DNA from: an uncultured Eubacterium sp.
GTDB lineage: Bacteria > Bacillota > Clostridia > Peptostreptococcales > Anaerovoracaceae
Length of the DNA: 64,000 nucleotides
Assembly (NCBI GenBank): GCA_900543485.1
Contig: UQRM01000009.1
Span: 28,165-92,164 of the forward strand
Direction: 5' to 3'
Shown: positions 8,832 to 17,803 of the stretch, piece after piece
Layout of the letters: each line of letters begins with the position of its first letter
Numbering within the stretch: the stretch's first letter is position 1
Position numbers and translations under genes: made by a program
Notes under the pieces: generated by a model
The model's input: only the letters and a program-made list of their open reading frames with translations
Told to the model about the DNA's origin: nothing
The model's database searches: none

Positions 8832-10781
8832 TCAACCCTCTATCATTTTCAAAAATTCTTCTTCTGTGATTATCGGTATCCCCAGCTCCTTGGCTTTCCT
8901 GTTCTTGGAAGACCCGGAGGATATATCGTTGTTTATCAGATAATCGGTCTTACTGCTGACCGCCGAGGAGGTCTTTCCTCCGGCCTTTTCCACAGCGGCT
9001 TTCAGTGCGTCCCGGTTATCGAAATGCTCCACCTTACCGGTTATGACGAAGGTCAGTCCGGCAAGCTGGTCGCTCCTGCCCTCGTCGCTCTCTTTCACCA
9101 GCTCCAGCTTCGGCATCAGATGAGACAGCAGCTTCAGTTTTTCTCCATCGTGGAAAAATTTCACATAGCCACTGGCCATCACAGCTCCTATCCCGTCTAT
9201 GGCCGTCAGCTCCTCCTCAGTGAGGCTGCATATCCTGTCCCAGTCGTCACCGCATTCCCTGGCTATCATCCTGGCATTGGCCACTCCGATATTAGGTATC
9301 CCCAATCCGAACAGAAGCCTTGCGGGCGTAGTATGGCTGGCCTTTTCAGCAGCAGCCGTCAGGTTGTCGAAAGACTTCTCTCCAAACCCCTCCATCGTGA
9401 CGATACGATCCCGCCATTTGCCCAAATCGAACAGATCCGCGAATTCCCGCACCATCCCCTCGTCCACCAGGCGTTCCAGCGTCGCTTCCGACAATCCTTC
9501 TATGTTCATTGCATTCCTGCTGACAAAATGTGTGAAAGCTTTTATCCTCTTGGCCGGACATTCCGGATTTGGACAATGGAGAGTCTCCACACCGTTGTCG
9601 TCCTCTATCACCGTATCGCTGCCGCATACGGGACATTTGTCCGGCGGCTGAGCCGTGCCGCTCCTGGTCAGATTTTCCGCCACCTGAGGGATTATCATGT
9701 TGGCCTTGTATACCCTTATCTCATCCCCTTCTCCCAGCGCCAGCTCCTTCACGATGCTCAGATTGTGGACCGACGCTCTGCTGACGGTGGTCCCTTCCAG
9801 CTCCACCGGTTCGAATATGGCGATGGGATTGATGAGCCCTGTCCTGGATACGTTCCACAGTATCTCCCTGAGGGTCGTCTCCCTCATCTCGTCCTTCCAC
9901 TTGAAAGCAATGGAATCCCTGGGGAATTTGGCCGTCGCGCCCAGGGATCTGCCGTATTCTATATCGTCGAAGGTAAGAACCAAACCATCGGAAGGCAGCG
10001 GGAAGGCCCCTATCCTCTCCTGGAAACCGTTCACTGCCTCTTCCACCGTATCGGCGTTGACCTTCACGTACTCCACCGTTTCAAAGCCCTGCTCTTTCAT
10101 CCATTGAAACTGCTGGTGTCTGAACTGAGCGTCCTTTCCTTCCGCCAGAGAAAAGGCGTAGAACTTGACGTGCCTTCCGGCGGTTATCTCGTTGTTGAGC
10201 TGTCTCACGGTGCCGCTGCAGAGATTGCGGGGATTCTTATACCTGGCATCCGCATCGCCTATAGTTTCATTGATCTTCTCAAAATCCCGGTAGCTGATTA
10301 CTGCTTCACCTCTCACCGTCACCGGGCCCTTCTCGGGGATCGTAAGAGGTATATTTTCGAATACCCTGGCGTTGTTAGTGATGACCTCTCCTGTGATACC
10401 GTCGCCGCGGGTGACAGCCTTGGTCAGCTTGCCGCCTTCATAGGACATAACGATAGTGAGCCCGTCCAGCTTCCACGAAAGGAGGCCGGCCTTATCGCCC
10501 AGCCAGTCCTTCAGCGCCGTCACATCCTTGGTCTTATCCAGGGACAGCATCGGCGACGGATGCCGCTCCTTAGGCAGTCCGCTCACCACCTCGTATCCTA
10601 CCCTGACGGTTGGACTGCCTGACAGGACGATACCCGTCTCCTTTTCCAGAGCCTGAAGCTGGTCGTAGAGCCTGTCGTACTCCAGATTGGATATTATCTC
10701 CTCATCCCGCTGATAATACGCTTCGGCCGCCCTGTTCAAAAAGGCTACCTTTTCCTCCATCAGCTTTCGCTTATCATCCAT
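8832..10781 (-). CDS. ligA: NAD-dependent DNA ligase
   Basis: The 649-residue ligase is near the family's usual length. In order it has domain Ia (YYQRDEEIISNLEYDRLYD), the adenylation site with catalytic lysine in LLSWKLDGLTIVMSY (about residue 104), an OB-fold, the Cys4 zinc finger CPVCGSDTV ... HCPNPECPAKR (about 380-405), helix-hairpin-helix repeats, and a C-terminal BRCT domain (LAGLTFVITGKVEHF). It seals nicks during replication and repair using NAD+. It sits between pcrA and the AIR synthase-like gene with small gaps on both sides, consistent with one operon. Confidence 0.97.
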   Translation of the reverse strand: MDDKRKLMEEKVAFLNRAAEAYYQRDEEIISNLEYDRLYDQLQALEKETGIVLSGSPTVRVGYEVVSGLPKERHPSPMLSLDKTKDVTALKDWLGDKAGLLSWKLDGLTIVMSYEGGKLTKAVTRGDGITGEVITNNARVFENIPLTIPEKGPVTVRGEAVISYRDFEKINETIGDADARYKNPRNLCSGTVRQLNNEITAGRHVKFYAFSLAEGKDAQFRHQQFQWMKEQGFETVEYVKVNADTVEEAVNGFQERIGAFPLPSDGLVLTFDDIEYGRSLGATAKFPRDSIAFKWKDEMRETTLREILWNVSRTGLINPIAIFEPVELEGTTVSRASVHNLSIVKELALGEGDEIRVYKANMIIPQVAENLTRSGTAQPPDKCPVCGSDTVIEDDNGVETLHCPNPECPAKRIKAFTHFVSRNAMNIEGLSEATLERLVDEGMVREFADLFDLGKWRDRIVTMEGFGEKSFDNLTAAAEKASHTTPARLLFGLGIPNIGVANARMIARECGDDWDRICSLTEEELTAIDGIGAVMASGYVKFFHDGEKLKLLSHLMPKLELVKESDEGRSDQLAGLTFVITGKVEHFDNRDALKAAVEKAGGKTSSAVSSKTDYLINNDISSGSSKNRKAKELGIPIITEEEFLKMIEG

Positions 10782-10811
10782 AGCAATACACCTCTCTCCG
10801 GCACACTGTCA

Positions 10812-13028
10812 TCACAGCTTTTTGAGGGGAGCGAACCCCAGCGCCAGCTTTTTCGTCTCATCTCCGAATTTCACCGCGACGATTTTTCCATCGCAGGATA
10901 TCACCTGCCCCTCCCCGAACTTAGGGTGGGAGACCGCATCCCCCGGCGCGAGATCCGACGAAAGGGCCTCGACGTTTTTCTTCGTCTGTTGTCTTGCATA
11001 TTTCAACTGGTCGAAAGGCTTCAGCGATTTGCTTTTCGTAATGCCATCGGTAAAGGCCCCGCGACCTGCGTCCGTCTTTTTCTTCTCGTATATAGCGTCT
11101 CCCTCCAGCAGCTTTTTATCCAGCTCACGCAGAAATTGAGACTCCCTGGTATAGTCGGTCTTACCATAAATGGTCCGCTGCTGGGCGCTGGTGAGCCACA
11201 GCCGCTCCTTTGCTCTGGTTATCCCCACGTAACAGAGACGCCGCTCCTCCTCCAGTCCTTCCGGTCTGTCAAAGGCTCTCCATCCCGGGAAAAGACCATC
11301 CTCCATGCCCGGCATGAATACGAATGGGAATTCCAGGCCCTTGGCGCTGTGCATAGTCATCATCACCACCGCATTCTCACCGGCGTCATGATTATCTACT
11401 TCCGCCAGCAACGCTATCCTTTCCATGAACTCCGAAAGGGAAATGTTAGGGTCTTCCTCCTCGTAATCGTATATGACCGATTTGAACTCCATCAGGTTTT
11501 CCATGCGGCTCTCAGCCTCCAGCATGGCCTGTCCCGCCGCGCTTTGTTCCTCCAGAGCCTTCAGATAACCTGATTTCACCAGCACTCCGTCGTACAGATC
11601 CGATATCTTCATGTTGTCCTTTTCGGCACTGTATGACTCTACCATATCCACAAAGCTCTCGATGTTGGCCGATACCTTTGAGGAAAAGGACGACGTGACC
11701 TCCCTGTCCGTCAGCGTATCGAAAAGGCTCTCGCCTCTTACAGAAGCCAGCGATCTGAGCTTGTCCAGTGTCTTTCCCCCTATACCTCGCTTAGGCTCGT
11801 TTATTATCCTGGCCAGGGCCAGATCGTCGGACTTGTTCTGTATCAATCGGAGGTAGCACATGATATCCTTTATCTCTTTCCTGTCGTAATACCTCAGTCC
11901 TCCCAGCACCCGGTAAGGGATGTCCCGCCTGGACAGAGCCTCCTCGAAGGTTCTGGACTGTGAATTCGTCCTGTAGAGGATAGCGAAGTCGCTGTACTTT
12001 CTGTCTGACGACTTCATCCTGTTTATCTCGCCGGCCACAAAGTACGCCTCATCCCGTTCGTCATCGGCTCTGTAGTATATTATCTTGTTTCCCGGCTCCT
12101 TGTCGGTCCACAGCTTCTTGGCTTTTCTTCCTCTGTTATTGGATATGACCGAGTGAGCCGCGTCCAGTATCGTAGACGTGGATCTGTAGTTCTGCTCCAG
12201 CTTTATGGTCTTGACTCCTTTGAAGTCCTTCTCGAATTCAAGGATATTCCGTATATCAGCGCCTCTCCACTGATATATGCACTGATCGTCATCGCCTACG
12301 ACGCATATGTTATTGTGCGCTTCCGCCAGCATCTTTATGAACAGGTACTGTATCCTGTTGGTATCCTGATACTCGTCCACCATTATGTATCTGAATCTGT
12401 TCTGGTATTCCAGCAAAACCGCCTCGTCCTGCTCGAAGAGCCGTACGGCATTCAGCAGCAGGTCATCGAAATCCATGGCGTTGTTCTTCTTTAACGTCTT
12501 CTCATAAGCAGCGTAGACCTTACCCGCCATCTCTGCTTTGATATCGTCTCCGTATACCCTCGGGTATTCCTGCCACGTGATACGCTGTTCCTTGCACTTG
12601 CTGATAATGCCCAGAAAATAAGACGGAGTGAATCGCTTCCCGTCTATCCCAAGCTCTTTTATTATATTCTTCACCAGCGTCTTTTGATCGGTAGGGTCAT
12701 AGACAGTAAAATCCCTGCCGTACCCCAGTACCTCCGCATGGGCTCTCAGTATCCTGAGACACGCCGAATGAAAGGTAAGTATCCAGGATGGCAGACCATG
12801 GCCTACCAGCGCTTCCACCCTGTCCCTCATCTCTCTGGCTGCCTTGTTGGTGAATGTCACAGCCAGTATATTGTATGGGTCTACGCCCTTCTCATCTATC
12901 ATGTAAGCGATGCGGTGGGTCATGGTACTTGTCTTGCCGCTGCCCGCTCCCGCCAAAATAAGGAGCGGCCCCTCAGTGTACATAGCCGCTTCCTTCTGTT
13001 CTCTGTTCAATTTGCTCAGATAATCCAT
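10812..13028 (-). CDS. pcrA: ATP-dependent DNA helicase PcrA/UvrD type
   Basis: The 738-residue superfamily 1 helicase shows Walker A (LAGAGSGKTSTMTHR, about residues 27-41), Walker B (IMVDEYQDTNRIQY), motif III (VVGDDDQCIYQWRGAD), motif IV (LEQNYRSTSTI), motif V (MTMHSAKGLEFPFVF) and motif VI (CYVGITRAKERLWL). The C-terminal 60 residues carry the PcrA-type Tudor-like tail (LAPGDAVSHPKFGEGQV), which contacts RNA polymerase in relatives. PcrA unwinds DNA in repair and at transcription-replication conflicts. It has an ATG start with GAGGAAAGGA upstream. It lies 19 bases after the M50 gene and 30 bases before ligA, as in many Firmicutes. Confidence 0.97.
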   Translation of the reverse strand: MDYLSKLNREQKEAAMYTEGPLLILAGAGSGKTSTMTHRIAYMIDEKGVDPYNILAVTFTNKAAREMRDRVEALVGHGLPSWILTFHSACLRILRAHAEVLGYGRDFTVYDPTDQKTLVKNIIKELGIDGKRFTPSYFLGIISKCKEQRITWQEYPRVYGDDIKAEMAGKVYAAYEKTLKKNNAMDFDDLLLNAVRLFEQDEAVLLEYQNRFRYIMVDEYQDTNRIQYLFIKMLAEAHNNICVVGDDDQCIYQWRGADIRNILEFEKDFKGVKTIKLEQNYRSTSTILDAAHSVISNNRGRKAKKLWTDKEPGNKIIYYRADDERDEAYFVAGEINRMKSSDRKYSDFAILYRTNSQSRTFEEALSRRDIPYRVLGGLRYYDRKEIKDIMCYLRLIQNKSDDLALARIINEPKRGIGGKTLDKLRSLASVRGESLFDTLTDREVTSSFSSKVSANIESFVDMVESYSAEKDNMKISDLYDGVLVKSGYLKALEEQSAAGQAMLEAESRMENLMEFKSVIYDYEEEDPNISLSEFMERIALLAEVDNHDAGENAVVMMTMHSAKGLEFPFVFMPGMEDGLFPGWRAFDRPEGLEEERRLCYVGITRAKERLWLTSAQQRTIYGKTDYTRESQFLRELDKKLLEGDAIYEKKKTDAGRGAFTDGITKSKSLKPFDQLKYARQQTKKNVEALSSDLAPGDAVSHPKFGEGQVISCDGKIVAVKFGDETKKLALGFAPLKKL

Positions 13029-13047
13029 ATCGTCCTTTCCTCGTCAT

Positions 13048-13764
13048 CTAAAATATAAAGTTGTTCAGCACACTCATGAAGAACTGTACACACGGTGAAA
13101 TTATCATGCCTGTTATGCCGAATATGATGAGCGCTATCAATATCCAGTTGCCGTATCTGTACAGGGTCCAGTAAAATTCCGTATGCTTGATGTTGAATAT
13201 CTCCGATATGATGGAAAATCCATCGAGAGGCGGACACGGTATCAGATTGAATATCATGAGCACCAGGTTTATCTGTATCACGTACATTATCATGAACCAC
13301 AATATGCTGCCCACGCCGCTGGACAGGAAAACAGCCCCTGCCGTCATATACAGTCCCTTGGCGATGATGGCAAAGACGATGGCGATTATCAGGTTCATGG
13401 TCACACCGGCCAGCGCCACCATCAGCTCATCACGCCTCCTGTGCCTGAAATTAGATGGGTTTATCTGCACCGGAACGCCCCATCCAAAGCCGACGAACAG
13501 CAGTGCTGCCAGCCCTACCGGATCGATATGAGCCAGAGGGTTTATAGTCACCCTGCCCTGCATCTTCGGCGTCGGATCTCCCAGCTTGTATGCCACCTTG
13601 GCATGAGCGAACTCGTGGAAAGCCAAACCGATTATTATGCCCGGCAGCATCATCAGCTCACTCATCAGCCAGTCCATAGGATCAGCAAAGTCCCCGTGCC
13701 TGAAAGCGCTGAGGGCCAATATCACTATCAGTATGACAAATGTGATGTCAAAATTACGTCTCAA
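13048..13764 (-). CDS. Site-2-protease family (M50) membrane zinc peptidase
   Basis: The 238-residue integral membrane protein has the zinc-binding HEFAH in IGLAFHEFAHAKVAYKLGD (about residues 48-54) and the distal ligand motif IPCPPLDGFSI (about 175-185), both typical of the compact YwhC-like M50 branch. Such proteases cut substrates within the membrane; the substrate here is unknown. Translation most likely starts at TTG 13764, ten bases after GGAGG; no better ATG lies in frame before the first helix. It is co-directional with pcrA and ligA (19-bp gap) and is the first gene of that unit. The AT-rich stretch upstream (13780-13870) should carry its promoter. Confidence 0.88.
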   Translation of the reverse strand: MRRNFDITFVILIVILALSAFRHGDFADPMDWLMSELMMLPGIIIGLAFHEFAHAKVAYKLGDPTPKMQGRVTINPLAHIDPVGLAALLFVGFGWGVPVQINPSNFRHRRRDELMVALAGVTMNLIIAIVFAIIAKGLYMTAGAVFLSSGVGSILWFMIMYVIQINLVLMIFNLIPCPPLDGFSIISEIFNIKHTEFYWTLYRYGNWILIALIIFGITGMIISPCVQFFMSVLNNFIF

Positions 13765-13901
13765 CCGTACGATACCTCCATTCTTAGATCAAAAGATAGC
13801 TGTCGTTTCTATAGTATATCATTTATCATGATAAAATGACAGCAAAAAGACTATGAAGTATTTTACCATATCTCTGTGGTGATAATGTGGTCGTCGTCAT
13901 C

Positions 13902-13943
13902 GTAAAAATGCCGCCGCATCGGTTCTTCACCGACACGGCAGCA
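13902..13943 (-). terminator. Terminator of the trpXYZ-type ABC operon
   Basis: On the minus strand GCTGCCGTGTCGGT pairs with ACCGATGCGGCGGC around GAAGA and is followed by ATTTTTACG. Confidence 0.85.
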
Positions 13944-14005
13944 TCACTTCCTCCAGCCTTCGAAGCCTCCCTCTCCGGCAGGCAGCGCCCGGGCCATTCC
14001 GGCCT

Positions 14006-14779
14006 TTACAGCAGCATCCTGTCGTTGTCTATCTCGAATTTTTCTATCAGCTTCTCCACAGTCATCCTGTCCCGTTCCTGACCGCTGATATCCAGCTTTA
14101 TCTTTCCATCCTGCATAAGTATGGTCCTGTTGCCGTGTTCGAGAGCCGCCTTCATATTGTGGGTGATCATCATAGTACACATCCTGCCATTGCCGGCGAA
14201 GTAGTCGGTCAGCTCCAAAACCTTTCTGGCCGCTGATGGATCCAGGGCCGCCGTATGTTCATCCAGAAGCAGCAGCTCAGGCTCTGAGATGACAGCCATG
14301 AACAACGTCAGCGCCTGTCTCTGTCCGCCGGAAAGGAGCCTTACCTTTTCCTTCATCCTGTTCTCAAGTCCCATTCCCAGCAGCTCCAGCTTTTCCTTGA
14401 AAAGCTCTCTGTCGCTCTTGTTTATGCCGGCCTGGAACCCCCGCTTTCTCGTCTTGTTATAGGCGATGGACAGGTTTTCCTCTATGGTCATATCGAAGGC
14501 AGTCCCCTTGAGAGGATCCTGGAATACCCGGCCTATCATCCTGGCCCTCTTGTGCTCAGGCAGTCCGGATATATCCTTGCCGTTGAGAACTATGGTGCCG
14601 CTGTCCACCGGGAAAACTCCCGCTATGGAATTCATCAGCGTAGACTTACCGGCTCCGTTGCTTCCTATTATGGTCACGAAATCGCCCGGCTCCGCATGGA
14701 AATCCACTCCGTCAAGGGCCACCATCTCATTGATGGTCCCTTTCCCGAATATCTTGGTCAGGTTCTCTATCTTAAGCAT
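14006..14779 (-). CDS. trpZ: ABC transporter ATP-binding protein (TrpZ-type)
   Basis: The 257-residue ABC ATPase has Walker A (IGSNGAGKSTLMNSIAG, about residues 36-52), signature LLSGGQRQALTLFM, Walker B (LLLLDEHTAALDP) and a switch histidine (MMITHNMKAAL). The DEHTAALDP wording is characteristic of the ATPases paired with YtrX/TrpX-type binding proteins. The ATG at 14779 has GGGGAGG eight bases upstream and overlaps the permease stop by eight bases, implying translational coupling. It powers uptake through the permease at 14772-15704, likely of tryptophan or a derivative, judged by the T-box at the head of the operon. Confidence 0.88.
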   Translation of the reverse strand: MLKIENLTKIFGKGTINEMVALDGVDFHAEPGDFVTIIGSNGAGKSTLMNSIAGVFPVDSGTIVLNGKDISGLPEHKRARMIGRVFQDPLKGTAFDMTIEENLSIAYNKTRKRGFQAGINKSDRELFKEKLELLGMGLENRMKEKVRLLSGGQRQALTLFMAVISEPELLLLDEHTAALDPSAARKVLELTDYFAGNGRMCTMMITHNMKAALEHGNRTILMQDGKIKLDISGQERDRMTVEKLIEKFEIDNDRMLL

Positions 14780-15704
14780 TGTCCGCACCTCCCCTGGCTT
14801 TCTTCTTCCTCAGAGAGAAGCTTCCTCCCATCATTCCCATGGCAAGGGCTATGGTCACGATGACTGCCGATACCAGCTTCAGGTCCGTAGGCGGCATACC
14901 GATGTACAGCGCCACGCCTATGACCATCCTGTATACCACAGCTCCCAGGGCGACGGCGATGAGCCGTCTCATGAGGCTCCTGGTGCCGAAGATGACCTCA
15001 CCTATGATGACCGACGCCAGGCCGATGACTACCATTCCCGTGCCCATCCCCACGTCGGAATATCCCTGGTACTGGGCCAGCATGCCGCCTGCCAGTCCCA
15101 CAAGCCCGTTAGAAACGGAGAGTCCCAACAGTTTCATGTTGTCGCTGCTTATTCCGTAAGCTCTGACCATCTCCTCGTTGTCTCCCGTGGCTCTGAGGGC
15201 AAATCCCTTTCGCGTCTTCAGGAACCCATACATCAGGACGATGATGATGGCCGTTATCACTACGCCGAAGACGATGGAGCTCCACTGAAAGCCGTTCATC
15301 GCATCCTCCACCATTCCGTAGAGGGTCGGTACGCTGTTGAGGTTGATATTGGCCTTTCCCTGGATCCGCAGATTTATGGAATATATCCCCAACATGACCA
15401 GTATGCCTGCCAGCAGCGGCTGTATCTTCAATTTAGTGTTGAGAAGCGCTGTTATAGCTCCGGCACCCATGCCGAAGATAAAGGACAGGATCAGTCCCGC
15501 CACGCACATCAGCACCTGCATGACAGGCGTCATCCCTGCTGCTGCGGTACACATGACAGCGGAAATAGCAGCACCTGTAACGATGCTGCCGTCTACCGTA
15601 AGGTCAGGAGTATTGAGTGTCCTGAAGGACAGGAACACACCCAGAGCCAGTATGGAATATATCAGTCCCAGCTCCAGCGCTTCAAGCAATATTATCACTA
15701 ACAT
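14772..15704 (-). CDS. trpY: ABC transporter permease (TrpY-type)
   Basis: The 310-residue permease has about nine hydrophobic segments and the branched-chain-type pattern of LSFRTLNTPDLTVDGSIVTG near the N terminus and VSNGLVGLAGGMLAQYQGYS near residue 200. This is the single-permease architecture of the TrpXYZ/ABC.X4 family, in which one permease homodimerises. It lies between the lipoprotein gene (85-bp gap) and the ATPase gene (8-bp overlap). Substrate is inferred only from the Trp-type T-box. Confidence 0.88.
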   Translation of the reverse strand: MLVIILLEALELGLIYSILALGVFLSFRTLNTPDLTVDGSIVTGAAISAVMCTAAAGMTPVMQVLMCVAGLILSFIFGMGAGAITALLNTKLKIQPLLAGILVMLGIYSINLRIQGKANINLNSVPTLYGMVEDAMNGFQWSSIVFGVVITAIIIVLMYGFLKTRKGFALRATGDNEEMVRAYGISSDNMKLLGLSVSNGLVGLAGGMLAQYQGYSDVGMGTGMVVIGLASVIIGEVIFGTRSLMRRLIAVALGAVVYRMVIGVALYIGMPPTDLKLVSAVIVTIALAMGMMGGSFSLRKKKARGGADNA

Positions 15705-15789
15705 TTTACATAACTTCCTTTACAGATTAATTTATCGGGTCATGGCCCTGCAGCCGACTTGCGGCATGCGTGGCCGCACCCCTGCAGTC

Positions 15790-16785
15790 TTACAGGTCTT
15801 CCTTGGCAAGATCCGTCGCCTGATCCAGCACATCCTGCGGTATCTCTATACCCAGCTCATCAGCAGTCTGGCTGTTGACGTATATTGCCAGTTCCTCCAT
15901 GGTCCTTACAGGCATCTCCGCGGGGTCGGCGCCATTGAGTATCTCTATGACCATGTCGGCCGTCTCTCTTCCCAGATAGTCATAATCGACTCCGTAGGTA
16001 GCGAATGCCCCATCCTTGACCATCGAGTCAGCTCCTACATAGAAAGGGATACCTGCGTCGATGAACACTTCATTGGCCGTCGCTATGGCCGACGCCACCG
16101 TGTTGTCGGTCGGCGAGAACACTATGTCACATTTCTGCGCCAGATTCTGGGCCGCAGTCTGTATCTCATTGGCGCTTGTTATGGCCGAGTCCACCACTTC
16201 GATGGAGTTATCGGCGGCATATTCCTTCAGTTTATCAATGGTGGCTACTGAATTGGTCTCGCTGGAATTGTACAGAACGCCTACTGTCTCGAATCCCGGT
16301 GTTATCTCCTGAGCCAGTTCCATTATCCTCTCCACCGATATCACATCGGATGTTCCCGTGATGTTTCCGCCGGGATGCTCCATGTCCTCAACGACCTCCG
16401 CAGCCACAGGATCCGTCACCGCGGAGAACACGATAGGTATCTCATCGGTCTCACCCATGGCTACCTGAGCTGCCGGTGTGGTTATGGCCACGATGACATC
16501 CACGTCATCGGCCACGAAGCCCTGACAGATGGTCTTCAGGTTGGACTGCTCGTTCTGAGCGTTCTGATAATCTATCTCGATATTTTCCCCATCTACATAT
16601 CCTTCTTCCTCAAGCTGCGCTATGATGGATTCCCTTATCTGGTCAAGGGATGTGTGTTCCACCAACTGGACCAGCCCTATCTTGACCGTGTCGGAATCGC
16701 CGCCTCCGGAATCTCCGCAGCCAGCCAGCAACAGCGTAGTCATCATCAGTAATACCGCCAGTATCGCGAAACTCTTTCTCTTCAT
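15790..16785 (-). CDS. trpX: ABC transporter substrate-binding lipoprotein (TrpX-type)
   Basis: The 331-residue protein starts with a lipoprotein signal: MKRKSFAILAVLLMM, then the lipobox LLAGC (cysteine near residue 23) and a Gly/Ser/Asp-rich tether. The mature part is the periplasmic-binding-protein-like ABC_sub_bind family (DUF534): TVKIGLVQLVEHTSLDQIR, PIVFSAVTDPVAAEVV, GVLYNSSETNS and GVDYDYLGRETADM. It would capture the ligand outside the membrane for the permease. The ATG at 16785 is chosen for the signal peptide; the frame is open 41 codons upstream, but that stretch is highly charged and overlaps the leader. The terminator of the T-box at 16890-16920 lies about 105 bases upstream. 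Confidence 0.9.
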   Translation of the reverse strand: MKRKSFAILAVLLMMTTLLLAGCGDSGGGDSDTVKIGLVQLVEHTSLDQIRESIIAQLEEEGYVDGENIEIDYQNAQNEQSNLKTICQGFVADDVDVIVAITTPAAQVAMGETDEIPIVFSAVTDPVAAEVVEDMEHPGGNITGTSDVISVERIMELAQEITPGFETVGVLYNSSETNSVATIDKLKEYAADNSIEVVDSAITSANEIQTAAQNLAQKCDIVFSPTDNTVASAIATANEVFIDAGIPFYVGADSMVKDGAFATYGVDYDYLGRETADMVIEILNGADPAEMPVRTMEELAIYVNSQTADELGIEIPQDVLDQATDLAKEDL

Positions 16786-16889
16786 TTTTCTTCTTCCCGC
16801 GGACTTCTCTGCCCGCTTCCTCCTTCCATCTTCTCTCGTTATCTTGCGACCTCTCCCGTCGTCCCCTGTTTTCATGGCTTCCAGCTCAT

Positions 16890-17215
16890 AAAAAAAGCCC
16901 GTCCTCATTCAAGGACAGGCGTAAACCTGCGGTGCCACCTTGTTTAACGCGAAATGCGTTCTCTCTGCGGAGTGCAGTCACACTCCCTGCCCGTCACGTC
17001 GGCATCACGTCTCAGCTACTGGAAGACCTTCATTCCCGCCGCTCCTCTCTGCAGCGGCTGCGGCCGTCTGCGCTTTTCATATCCGCGCGGCCTGCACGTC
17101 TCCTTTCACCTCGCCCTCGGAGGCCCATTTACCGGAACTGCGTCTGTCCGGCTCCCACCATCCCGGACTCTCTGCGAAACCGTCTCCCGGTTTTACTTCC
17201 TCGTCATCGGTTTAA
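16890..17215 (-). promoter_or_regulatory. T-box leader, specifier likely UGG (tryptophan)
   Basis: Read on the minus strand, the leader has Stem I features (CGCAGAGAG, GATGGTGGGAGCCGG) and the T-box core AAGGTGGCACCGC (16941-16929). A terminator then pairs GCCTGTCCTTG with the GAGGACGGGC side, followed by TTTTTT (16920-16890). In the specifier region AAATGGGCCTCCGAG, the codon UGG (17127-17125) followed by G is the best fit to the specifier loop, giving tRNA-Trp. Uncharged tRNA-Trp would stabilise the antiterminator and turn on trpXYZ. The 5' end is approximate, and the specifier alignment was made by eye. Confidence 0.87.
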
Positions 17216-17360
17216 AGTATCACAATATGTTAATATACTATCACCATTGTGGCGGACAGTCAAGGGTTTTCATCGCTTCCCGGGTCTCTGGGTTCCCGGG
17301 TCTCTGTCTCCTCCCGGATCTCTGCCGCCAGCGTTTCCCTTGACCCGGTCGTCATCCCGG

Positions 17361-17710
17361 TCCTTTGCACGCACCCTTGCCGGATTTTAGAAAAACCTGC
17401 GATTTCCGGCAACTCCAACACGCATTCGTGCCGGATTTTCGCTGCAATGAAAAAATCCGGCAAGCAAAACATAGAAAAAACGGATCTTCCGAGAAATGCG
17501 CCTCTATTTATTGTGATATTTTTATATATATGTATTATATTTCTAATAAATGCAGATGATTAAGCGAAGACCGCGCCGAATTTCGTTCCATAAAAGAAAA
17601 TCCGGCACAGAATCATGTCAGGCTTGCCGAAAAATCGAACTAAATCGAAAATGCGGCAAGAACTCGTGTCAGGGCTGCCGGATTTTAAAAGATTCCGTAA
17701 AATCCGGCAG
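17361..17710. repeat. Intergenic array of 51-bp palindromic repeats in two inverted blocks
   Basis: Five units of 34 bp follow the plan TGCCGGATTTT - 12 variable bases - AAAATCCGGCA: 17378-17411, 17429-17462, 17574-17607, 17625-17658 and 17676-17709. Unit 5 is perfect (13-bp arms), as is unit 2; units 1, 3 and 4 have one degenerate arm. Units 1-2 and 3-4-5 are spaced exactly 51 bp start to start, with 17-bp linkers. Linkers of the right block (CAGAATCATGTCAGGCT, AGAACTCGTGTCAGGGC) resemble the reverse complement of the left-block linkers (CGAATGCGTGTTGGAGT), so the two blocks face each other. Between them is a 110-bp AT-rich stretch (17463-17573) with a weak degenerate copy near 17481. No function is known to me. 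Confidence 0.85.
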
Positions 17711-17736
17711 CGCCCCTCTTTTTTCCTCCCGTATAC

Positions 17737-17776
17737 TAACAGGAGCGCCCCGAAAAATCGGTAAGCGCTCCTGTTA
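17737..17776. terminator. Long perfect hairpin downstream of sppA
   Basis: TAACAGGAGCGC and GCGCTCCTGTTA pair perfectly over 12 bp, with CCGAAAAATCGG forming a smaller inner hairpin. It begins 28 bases past the sppA stop and is the likely end of the LCP-ddl-thrS-sppA transcript, although no clear T-run follows on either strand. Confidence 0.55.
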
Positions 17777-17803
17777 ATCGCTCTGTATAGGTGCTGTCTG
17801 CCG

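Noticed and set aside
9024..10622. 532-codon plus-strand frame opposite ligA
   Set aside because: It is an antisense shadow of ligA with no recognisable domain or start signals.
17361..17710. CRISPR array
   Set aside because: The variable segments are only 12 nt, the repeats are diverged and in two orientations, and no cas genes are present.
17365..17777. Short plus-strand reading frames with apparent 17-residue repeats (PDFR..., SCQ.CR...)
   Set aside because: The 17-residue periodicity follows from the 51-bp DNA repeat. The two blocks are in opposite orientations, so no single protein can explain both, and no ribosome sites precede the frames.
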